From Bostrychus sinensis (Eukaryota > Chordata > Actinopteri > Gobiiformes > Eleotridae), in assembly GCA_020698575.1 (NCBI GenBank), contig CM036243.1, positions 30,639,403 to 30,703,402 on the forward strand: a stretch of 64,000 nt of DNA, given 5' to 3'. Of the stretch, positions 11,801-21,800 are shown piece after piece. The notes under the pieces were generated by a model, which made no database searches, was not told the origin of the DNA, and saw only the letters and a list, made by a program, of their open reading frames with translations. Every line of letters starts with the position of its first letter. Position 1 is the stretch's first letter. Both the position numbers and the translations under genes were made by a program.

Positions 11801-14800
11801 AAGTTTGAGAACCACTGATGTAATGAAATAATATTTTGCAGTGACTTTGAATAAAATAAAATGTTGCTTTGCTGTTTTGTTTTTTGTTTTTTTATATCTA
11901 ACTTAAAACTTCTTTGTCTGGTGCAGGTATCCATCCCGACCATCATCTCCGAGTCTTTCCAGAAAGCCGCGGATAAAGGAGTGGAGGTGCTGACAAACAT
12001 GAGCCGCCCTGTGAAGCTGGACGACCGCGAAACATTACTCAACAGCGCCACCACCTCCCTCTGCTCCAAAGTGGTATCGCAGTACTCCAGCCTGCTCGCA
12101 CCCATGAGTGTGGACGCAGTCATGAGGGTGATTGACCCCAACACAGCCACCGGCGTCGACCTGCAGGACATCAAGATCATTAAGAAACTCGGGTGAGTCG
12201 GTTTAGGCCAAGGGCATTGGGCATTAATGTTGTCTGTTTTTTATGTAGTTTTATTTACATAGTTAGTCAGTTCTCTTTAAAGGGCTGAGCAATAAATTAA
12301 GAATTTAAAAGAAAATGACTACCTTTACCCCTTTAGTTCTTTTGCTTATTTACAGGGTTTTCGCGGGGTCTTAAAATCTGAATTTAAGGCCTTAAAAAGT
12401 CTTAAATTTTGACCAGATGTGGAGTACAATTTTTGTATTTGATGCAACCACCTGCGTTCACAGCTTATTCCAAAATGCCCACTTAAAGGCTCAAACCCAT
12501 ATTACTGCTGCAGATACGAGAGAGCAGAGGCTTTCTTACAAATACCAAAATGTTTTGCGGCACTCACTGTCGCGAATGGTGGCAATTAAACAGCATGGCT
12601 GCTTTTACAGCTCTGCTTTTTGTGCACCTCGAGCTTATGAAATAGGTCTTAATTTTCTTGCACACTGGTCTTAAAAAGGTCTGCTTAGAGCTTATTTAAT
12701 TTGAGAAAACACTGTGTTCTCTGTGTTGGGTAATTTTTTTCTTGAGCTGCTCTATGGAGGCAGAGATTTAATATAATTATTTTTTTTAATGTGAGAGGTA
12801 TTCACAGAGCATAAAAGAAAACTACTGACGTTTCACATGTTAACAAAACATTTTCATGTCTAGTGGGACCATTGATGACTGTGAGCTGGTGGACGGCCTG
12901 GTGCTGACCCAGAGAGTGGCAAGCACCGGTGTAACTCGAGTGGAAAAGGCCAAGATTGGACTCATTCAGTTCTGCCTTTCACCTCCCAAAACAGATGTAA
13001 GTCGTCTTTGTTCAAACTCATCAACGTCTAAACCTTAATGTAACTTTAACAACCACATCTGTGCTCCTTCTCACAAGCCAAAGTCCTTACAGTGTGGTCT
13101 TGTTTGTTGCAGATGGACAACCAGATCGTAGTGTCCGACTATGCTCAGATGGACAGAGTGCTGAGAGAGGAGCGAGCTTACATCCTTAACCTGGTCAAAC
13201 AGATCAAAAAGGCAGGCTGTAACATGTTACTGATCCAGAAGTCCATCCTCAGGTAATTTCTGCTTTCCATTTTAAATATTCACCGACACTGCATGCAGGT
13301 TTCTATGATTTTATACCTAACTTTTGGTCTTTCTTGTACAGAGATGCTCTCAGTGACCTTGCACTGCACTTCCTCAACAAAATGAAGATAATGGTAGTGA
13401 AGGACATCGAGAGAGAGGACATTGAGTTCATCTGCAAGGTAACTTTGTCTTTACATAGATATGGGGGAAGGGTTAATGCATAGTCCAGCTCTTAATTTAG
13501 TTTAGAAGTTTAAATTCATTCTCTTTTGTTTTCCAGACACTTGGTACCAGACCCATTGCTCACATCGACCACTTCACTGCTGAGATGCTCGGGACAGCAG
13601 AACTGGCAGAAGAGGTCAGCCTGGACGGATCCGGAAGACTTGTCAAGGTATTTGCATATCAGCTCAAGACAATAGCTGCTCATTCTTTTTCAGCATTTAG
13701 CTTATTACGCAATTTGTATTTACACGTTGTCTTCAGTATCATTTAAGCTTCTGTTACCTGTAGATCACCGGCTGCACAAACCCAGGGAAAACTGTCAGCA
13801 TTGTGGTTCGAGGGTCCAACAAACTGGTGATCGAGGAGGCGGAGCGTTCGATCCATGACGCGCTGTGTGTGATCCGCTGCCTGGTCAAGAAGAGGTCAGT
13901 CAGATTTTCTTTTAGTGCTTTCACTGCACATTGGAGAATTGGTTGAAATGAGGCTTAAGTAGTCAAAACCTGGTAGCAGTGGTGAACCTGAAGTAGTAAA
14001 TCAGTATCAGACTATATAGAAATTACAGAAGGTGACAAAACACTGCACAGTACCAGTTTAAATGGCTCTTATTAATAAAATGGTCTCAATAAAGCATATT
14101 ATCTTTTAACATTTACTTGTAGAAGACCTAGCCTTTTAATTTAGATGGATAAAACTTCAGCATTACGCAAATATTAAGCAGTAATAAGGCATTAATAAAT
14201 GTGTAAATAACAGTAATGTAATGATAAACAGTTTATAGATTACCACTGATTATCATTTTGCACTGAATCACATGAGCTTATTGCTTAAGAATTAAACATT
14301 AACAATGTTTATAACTCAGTGGTGTTTATAAATGTTGAAGTAATGCTTTGTAAATAGTCATTTAACTGTTAAGTAATCCTTAAGTAATAATGAATGCTTA
14401 ATAGTGAGGTATTCTAAAGTGTTGCCAATTTAAGAACCACATTTTCAGTGTAAAAGAATTTTAAAATCCAACTCAAAAGCTCATAGGTTTGCACACTGCA
14501 AGATAATTGGCTTCACACATTTGTTCCTGTTGGTCTTTATATTTGATTGAAGGTAAAACGGTTGATTATGATGTTTTAAATCATTTATAAGCGTACATTA
14601 TTGCATTTATTTTATATGACAATGAATGTTGCGGTGCTGATTACCAGTTTGTAGTTATTAAAAAATCACTGTGAAATGTGTGTTTAATTGTAATGTATAA
14701 TTGACAGCCCTAGTTACTCTCTGACAAAGGCGCTCCAGTGGTTCCCCTCCTGCTGGTGCGTAACGAGCAGAGAAACAGTAAAAGTGAAAAGCTCTCCAGG

Positions 14801-16990
14801 TTTTTATACCTGGTTGCCTTGGTAACTCGGCAGGAGGGCTCTCATACACTTTTAATTGTTCATAGAAATACTAAAGTTCCCATGTGTCAGTATGTGCACT
14901 TGGCACCATTGTCCTTAACATCAGGTAAATATGAAATGCATTGCTTTGCTTGTTAGAAGATGTACAGTAGACAACTAAAAAGATATCTGTTATGAAACGT
15001 TTTCATACTTCATTGTTATATATCATTGGTTCCCACACTGTTGGATCACCAAAAATATTTTTCGCTTTAATTAAAATTTTGTTTGTCTGTGACCATGTAA
15101 GGAAGAAAGTTGTTTTAGAAATGAAGGTAACACTTCAGAATAACTCACTACTATTAAGCAGTAATAAGGCATTATTAAATATGTAATGAATGATGATTTA
15201 ACTAATAATTTAGAGATACTATGTTGACACTGGTGTTTGTTTGTTTTGTTTTTTTTTGTTTTTTTTTTTGCATTCCCAGCCCTAAGGTCTTAAAAGCATT
15301 AACTAGGTATTAAATTTGATCTTGTCAAAATCGAGGCATATAAAGAATTAAACATTGTAAGTAGGTATTAATTGTTTTTCATCTAAGTCTTAAAATTTGT
15401 CAAAACATTACATTAAAGTAGAGTCACCACAATAACAAAATATATTTACTGAAGAAATTTTTCATTGATGATTAATTTATTCATGATTTTCTTGTTGCAG
15501 CTTTGGAGTTCTTTTATCTGTATTAGACTAAAAAAGAAACTTGAGTTTTAGAGAGTAGTACTGATGATTCATTAGTGTAAACTTTATACAGATTATTGTT
15601 CTGTTGTTGACGATGCTGGCATTAAAAAGTCTTAAAAAGGTCTTAAATTTCACAAGTCAAAACCTGGAGCTACTCTTCTTCTTAAAGAGCACCTCTTTTT
15701 GCTGCTCAATACTACCCTCTGGAGGCCCAGGAAGCGCTCCTCCTTGTCTTTTTTTGTTAATGTTTATAACTGATTGGTGTTTATTAATGGTGGAGTAATG
15801 CTTTGTAAGTGCTTACTAATTCAAAGTCATATTCTAGGAAGTATCAAAATCGATCAGTAAGACATTGCATTCATTACAAACATGTCATTACAAAGAAATA
15901 AATAACACATCCAAAGCACTAAAAAATACAAAAATGAAAAGTTTGCTAAATTGTATGACTATTACTTTGAAAAGTTCAGAATGTTATCTAAAGATTAGTG
16001 TCTTAATAGAGCTCATAAAAATGTGTAAAACCTACACATGTACATGCACATGGATTCATTTTTTATTTTGTCCATCTCCCGCTCCTCAGGGCTCTGATTG
16101 CTGGAGGTGGGGCACCAGAGATCGAGCTGGCTCTGCGTTTGGCCGAATACTCCCGCACCATGGGGGGAATGGAGGCGTACTGCGTCCGGGCCTACGCTGA
16201 TGCTCTGGAGGTCATCCCCTCCACTCTGGCCGAAAACGCTGGCCTCAACCCCATTGCCACGGTGACAGAGCTGCGCAACAGGCACGCCCAGGGAGAAAAG
16301 GTGGCAGGCATCAATGTCCGCAAGGTGGGTCAAGTTATTGGTGAAAAGACTCGGTGATGTAGTTTAATTAAGACACAGTCGAAGTGTTTATCAGACTGTT
16401 GTTGTTAGAGCTGTATATTACTGTACACATATTGCAAATGTATGCACACCAACACAAAATCCAAATTGAAAAGAACTACTTAAGCACATTCATGGTCATC
16501 TCAACTTAATCTTAATCCATCTTAATCTTATCCCAGGTTACAGTTCATATTGTTATAGTGATATTTAACATAGTTATTGTATATCACATCTTTTTCTAAA
16601 ATAATGCGGGCCTACTTATTATATAGAATTTATATTTTATGAGCCCCATTAGGTTCTCATCAATATTCAGTTTTTCCATTTAAAGGCTATTTCTAACAAA
16701 TAATTTTTTTGGCACATTTTTTGAGTAGTTTTTCCTCTGTTTTTGTGTTAACAGGGAGGAATCTCTAACATCCTGGACGAGTTGGTGGTACAGCCATTGC
16801 TCGTGTCAGTCAGCGCTCTGACTTTGGCCACAGAGACCGTCCGCAGCATCCTTAAGATCGATGACGTGGTAAGGACTTCTTTTCTCCACAATACTATTGT
16901 CTGTGTAAAAATAATAGGAAGCCGTCTAGCGTTCATCTTTGGTTAAAATCCTAAATGTGTTTTCTTTTGTTCCAGGTGAACACCCGATAA
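8849..16990 (+). CDS. cct4: T-complex protein 1 subunit delta (CCT4), 13 exons, frame broken by 1 bp in exon 5
   Basis: CCT4 is one of eight subunits of the cytosolic CCT/TRiC double-ring chaperonin, which folds actin, tubulin and other proteins using ATP. Coding exons: 8849-8966, 9964-10016, 10375-10464, 10985-11093, 11927-12192, 12864-12996, 13113-13252, 13342-13438, 13537-13647, 13764-13894, 16090-16324, 16755-16868, 16976-16990. All introns are GT-AG. Group II chaperonin motifs seen include LGPKGMDKM (exon 2), NDGATIL (exon 3), ATP-site GDGTTS at about residue 101 (exon 4) and GGGAPE at about residue 421 (exon 11). The protein ends DDVVNTR. The start is the first ATG of MPEF, in the CpG-rich leader. 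The exons sum to 1612 nt, one more than a multiple of three. The surplus base is near the start of exon 5 (CATCCCGACC where a CATCCGACC-like sequence is expected) and would give a stop at 11974. All other junctions keep frame, so a sequence error is likely. Without it the protein is 536 residues, close to the family's usual length. Confidence 0.96.
11435..11817. mobile_element. hAT-type miniature element, family B, in cct4 intron 4
   Basis: Starts CAGTTGTTCTCAAACTGGG and ends AGTTTGAGAACCACTG, which are inverted termini. It is flanked by ATTTAATG (11427-11434) and ATGTAATG (11818-11825), a 7/8 match to an 8-bp duplication. The interior contains GTTTAGTCC-type motifs shared with the arrays at 31 kb, 44.7 kb, 55.5 kb, 59.7 kb and 63.3 kb. 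It ends about 110 bp before cct4 exon 5. Confidence 0.8.
12350..12680. repeat. Dispersed repeat with GTCTTAAAAAGTCTTAAATTT-like motif, cct4 intron 5
   Basis: The left part reads CAGGGTTTTCGCGGGGTC followed by TTAAAAAGTCTTAAATTTTG; the right part has GGTCTTAAAAAGGTCT. Related fragments occur near 15280-15320, 15610-15660, 26265-26330 and 30180-30260 (which ends GGAACCCTG). The shared motif across several loci indicates a dispersed miniature-element family. Class and exact ends are uncertain. Confidence 0.5.
14165..14428. mobile_element. Miniature inverted-repeat element, family C copy 1, cct4 intron 10
   Basis: Starts within ATTAAGCAGTAATAAGGCATT and ends AATGCTTAATAGTGAGGTATT followed by CTAAAGTGTTGCC. 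Its right end is the complement of the left end of the copy at 15125 (GGTAACACTTCAGAATAAC), so the family has inverted termini. The left end of this copy appears eroded. It is non-coding. Confidence 0.6.
15125..15838. mobile_element. Family C copy 2, split by an internal insertion
   Basis: The left part (15125-15240) starts GGTAACACTTCAGAATAAC and contains ATTAAGCAGTAATAAGGCATT. The right part (from about 15755) resumes with GTTTATAACTGATTGGTGTT and AGTAATGCTTTGTAA, colinear with copy 1 at 14165-14428. About 510 bp between them hold poly-T tracts and TTAAAAAG-type repeat sequence, so a younger element has landed inside an older one. Confidence 0.55.
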
Positions 16991-17088
16991 ATGTGCCCCT
17001 GTCTTTAAGCCTAAGTCCTGCAGCGACCAGAGGACTCTGTGACACATGTCTGTTCAGATTTCACTGTAGTTGTTACATTAAATAATTT

Positions 17089-17094
17089 AATAAA
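17089..17094 (+). terminator. cct4 polyadenylation signal
   Basis: A canonical AATAAA lies 99 bp after the cct4 stop codon and is followed within 25 bp by a T/GT-rich stretch (TTTTTTGTTC, TTGTTGCCTGTGTGG). This gives a short 3' UTR, usual for a housekeeping gene. Confidence 0.85.
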
Positions 17095-17367
17095 CGGCTG
17101 CTTTTTTGTTCACACTCCAGTTGTTGCCTGTGTGGTTTGTTTTGAATGCAGTGTTTTATAAATCAGACCAGAGCAAAGTAAATCATTTTTATTTTACCCA
17201 ACTACAACTCGTCGTATAGTGTCATGAGTTTATTTATGTATAGTCCAAGTTCAAGTACCCTTCTAGCTCAGCAGATGTTTTATTTAAGTAAATAATATTT
17301 ATATATTCTAGACACACTAATATACAAAAAAAGTAAAAAAAAAAAAAAGGTTTTGTTGTTTTGTAGT

Positions 17368-17789
17368 CAGGGCTTGACAGCCTCTTTGCTCACTGGCCCC
17401 TGTAGCAAATGTTCTTCAAAAGTAACTAGCCATTTAAGATTTTCACAAACCACAACACAGAGGTTGACATGTTATTTTATTTTTGAAGTATATGATAAAA
17501 TAATGTGCTAGATCCAGTGCTAGATTTTACAATTCTTTTGAAATTACACTGGAAAGTTATCAGCTACTTTTAAAATCATAATATATCATTTAAAAAATGA
17601 GTTCATATAGACTGTATAATTTTCCTTGTGCAATATCTCTTATCTCATGTTTTTGAAAAGGATCAATAGCATTTTTTAACTATAAATTCTAAATGAGAGG
17701 GACCTTAGCAAGAAATAGTTAACATATGTATAAAATCCCACTGGACAACCCGCATTTGTCTGGTTGGCTAATGTTAATGTCAAGCCCTG
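17368..17789. mobile_element. hAT-type miniature element, family D copy 1
   Basis: Starts CAGGGCTTGACA and ends TGTCAAGCCCTG, a perfect 12-bp terminal inverted repeat. A perfect 8-bp target duplication TTTGTAGT lies at 17360-17367 and 17790-17797. A second copy with the same ends is at 51352-51783. No transposase is present. It lies in the short cct4-fam161a intergenic region. Confidence 0.92.
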
Positions 17790-18699
17790 TTTGTAGTAAT
17801 ACTTCATCAATATACAGTAGCAGGAAAAAGTGAACCCTTTGGAATTACTAGGATTTCTGCATGATTTAGTCAAAATGTGATCTGATCTTCATCTAAGTCA
17901 CAACGATAGACAATCACAGTCTGCTTAAACTAATGCCGAAAAAAAAAAAGTTTTCATGTTTTTTTTATTGAACATTTCGACATATTAACTTCTATCCCAT
18001 TCTTACGAGGGAGCAAAAAAAAAAAAAAAAAAAATGTAGTCGTTTCTGGACTGCAGCAACGAATGGTTGTTGTTTATATATTTATTAAAAATGACTGTAT
18101 CAATATAATCCAGATCTGAGTCCCTACCAATTGCTAAAGTTAATTTATAAAAGTAGGATTTGTGGTGATTGATGAATTAAATCTGAGCATACAATGTCAA
18201 ACTATTGTAGTCAGCCTCATTTCTGTTACTATTTCTCCTGCGTAACATTAAAATTAAGAAATGTAAATTACGTAGCCTTTAGCTTGTATGCTAATTATAG
18301 ATGCTAATTACAACCTTACATTAAACGGCTAAACATTGACACACTCGCTAATGTTATTAATCCAGGCTCTAATGTTACTCACATGTGGCAGAGTGGTTGT
18401 CAATTGCCAAACCTGTCTCAATTATTCATAATTGGCGATGTTTGGTGGCTAGCGCTAATTTCTCCATTAAAAATTTATTATTGTACCAGACTCTGGAACG
18501 CAAATGTTCTGTTTATAAACACAAGAAGGGTGTAATACTTTTTCTTGCAACTGTAAATCTGGATTTCTATTTTCTTGGTTATGATGATACAGCTTTAGAA
18601 ACTAAATTAAATTCTTTAAAATTACTAGGAATTGTTTTCATAACTTACAATATTTCTATTATCAAATGATCATGTTGTAAAAAGAGGTTTTGTTTTGTT

Positions 18700-18880
18700 T
18701 TGTTTATTTACCGCTACAATACTTCCTGTCTGGCTGCGTCACTTCCTTCGAACCCAAGCCGTTGCTAGGTAACGCACCTACTGCCGCTTCAGTTCCCAAC
18801 GGCCGCCTCAGGGCAGGACTCTTACCGTAGTATTTCATTAAAGTTCTCCTACAAAATTTGAGCATTTGTCATAAATAACT
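18700..18880 (+). promoter_or_regulatory. fam161a promoter with RFX X-box
   Basis: The 180 bp before the start codon hold two ETS-like ACTTCC sites (18721 and 18741) and GTTGCTAGGTAAC at 18761-18773. The latter is an imperfect palindrome fitting the RFX X-box (GTTRCY-N-RGYAAC). RFX factors activate ciliary genes through X-boxes near the start, and FAM161A is a ciliary protein, so the site is biologically coherent. The match and position are seen; function is inferred. Confidence 0.65.
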
Positions 18881-21800
18881 ATGGCCAACGCACACCGGAC
18901 AAACGTTTTGGTCACGTCGTGTCTGAAGACCCCCGTGGACCCACACACCAAGGCCCCTCTGGCTTCCTACGAGCGGGAAAGAGTCCTGCCGTACACCGAC
19001 AACAGAGACTGGGACAGAGAGGTAGCCAGCTCTGTAACAGAACTAGCTTCAGTGTTTGACTTTTAATATGAACATTAGCACAAAACATTCATCAACACTT
19101 TTACTAACTAGGCTACATTTATATCCAGCTTTTCCTCAGAGTCTTGGGACTTAAAAATGCTAGTTAAATAGTAAATAACTTTTAATTTTTAATACAAAGG
19201 AAGCTAAGTTACATTCAGTTTGCATGGTGTAGATTATATTTAATGAGAAAACAAGCTTATTTTTTGAAGAATAATGCATCTTTTCTTTCTCCTGGCTATT
19301 GTAGCTCTTATAGTTTATTTATTCTTAATCTGTTTTATACATTTACTGTTTTACTCTATTCTTTTATGTGTTGTTTTTTTTTAGCTTGTACAGCACTTTT
19401 GTCAATGTTGGTTGTTTTAGAGTGTTTTTTAAATAAGTTGCAGTATAGTTTAAGGTAATTTTATCTAACTAGTGTGTTTCTAAGCTCGTCTGCCTTTCAG
19501 ACCATTGACAGTTTCAGGTCAGTGTGTGCAGTGCGCCAGGAGGGATTTAACCTGTATTATTTGCTGCCTGACTATTCGTGGTAGACTTGTGTGTGGACCA
19601 GATTACAGACGTCACTCTCAGTTTATAATCCCAGGAGCTAATTAAATGTGTTTGGAAGAGACAATGCGTCTGTCTTAAGAGGCAAAGTGCAGGTCTGTTT
19701 GCTATTGTCTTGGGTTTAGTCCTGTAATTTCCTGTAACATCTCACATTTACTACATTTGCATACCTATAAAGAGTCCGAGTGCACATTATTTTACAAATG
19801 TATCTTTCACGTTGGGTTTTGTCTAACATTTTAACCCCTTTTTTCTTTTTTTACCGGATTGTTTCTGCTTTTGTTCTACAAACCCTGTCATCTATTTTGT
19901 CTCATTTAATAAAGTTGGATGTCTCACTAGGTAGATGTGTTGTTCTCAGTCTTACACCTGTCTGGGGGTCATAAGTGTGAGCAGCAGTGTTAGACGTCTG
20001 ATGGAGGCTATGTCTTGAGCTTTAAGCTGCCATTTGTGCTCTCCATATGTCCCTCTCACAGACAGATAATGAGCTTAGAACTGAGCAGAACCAGCCCCTC
20101 TGAACAGCCTAGACAGCTACCTTCACACTACAATAAACACATTTTTTGCTTGTATTAGACTTAGACACTGATTGAGATAACTTTGAGTGCGATAAATGAA
20201 AAGAATACAGTATGCGTTAACACTATAAAGATCTTTTAACCGACTTTTTAGTGTGTGATTTAGAGTTTGCACTGTTGCCTATATACATGTGTACCGTATT
20301 TACAATGTTTTTATTGTTCCCAGCTGGACTATGAGGACTCTGGCTCAGACTTTTGTGATGAGGAGTACCTGATGAACAGTGGCCCCATTGTGGACTTGCG
20401 GGCTTCAGGCGATCGCATTGATCTCAGTAAAATCTTCTTCTCAAATGAGGAGTACTACAGCAAACTGGAGGAGCTGAAGAAGGCCCATCTGCGAACGATG
20501 GCAGAACTGGAGAGCATGTACCGGCGAAAACTGCAGCTGAAATCCACAGAGCCACTGGAGACAACGGCAACAGAGAGTGGACACAGGTGGGCACTCTCTG
20601 TTTATAAAGGGGTATTTTTGTTGCTTTCTGTTAAAACTACAGATCCCACAAAGATCTGTAGTATTTACAGTAAAGTGTATGTTTTATTTATTTTTATTGG
20701 ACTTTTATATCACTAATTTCGAACTGTAGGTTATTGTTGAGGCATTTCATGTAGGGACAAAGCATGGTCGCATCCACTGGCTTGCCCAAACCCAGTGTGA
20801 TTTTAACACCTTAAGCTGCACTACCTTAAAATCCTTTATCATTGTCACAACCTTCAATAATATTATAGCAATCTTCTTTTATTTATGTATTAATAATATT
20901 TACTACATCAAACTGAAGTTGAATCTGAGCTGAATATTTTTGCAGCTCTTATTAATTAAAAGGAAATTGAATTGTAGTGTCCTTTTATTTATTTAATTAT
21001 GTATATAACTGGCCAAAACTTTGGGTCTAAATGACATTTAAAGTCTTGTTGTTTCACAGTTTTTACTTATAACAAATTGCCATTTAGTGTTTATACCGAT
21101 TTCTTAAAATCCAAAATGAAATGTATATTTTTCATATGTCATTGTGTGTAATTTAAACACACATCTAAAAAACTGCTTTCAGTACATGGAAACGTTTTTT
21201 GTCATTGATATTATGTGCTTTCAAAGTGAGTAGTGTAGTTGTGACTATTCCAATCATGTTTACAAGAGTAATGTTTATATTGTAAAATGTAGAATTGCAC
21301 CACGATATGACAAAAACATGCGATAAGCGATAACAATGTTGAATAATGTGATAATGATATATTTGGCAATGTTTAGAATATTTTGACATGGAATTTAATT
21401 AAACTGAAGCAGAAAAAAATCCCTGTGTTTACTCATCAAAACACAATCAAAACCTAACAAAGACTACACTAGCAATAAAGCAAGGCTAAATGAGGACCAA
21501 ATTAAGGAAATTATGACTAAATTTGGACTTATGAATTATTTTGTTTTAGTCACAGCACATTTTTGGAAAACATTTAGTTTCTTGCAATATGGATATTGCG
21601 TTTGCTTACATTGCGATAATGATAAATTCATGATATAATGTGCAGCCCAAAAACAATGTATATGTTGTATTATTTATTGTATTTTCTGAATTGTGTCCAG
21701 GCTTCATTGGTCACACAGCAGTCCTTTGGTGTCCCATGGCCTGAGGAAGTCTCACTCTGCTGTGGAGCTGCGGTACAGGTCTGGACTCTCAGACTCATCC

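Noticed and set aside
18385..18669. 94-codon + strand frame before fam161a
   Set aside because: AT-rich, no homology, and it stops before the promoter. Its AEWLSIAKP-like start is coincidental.
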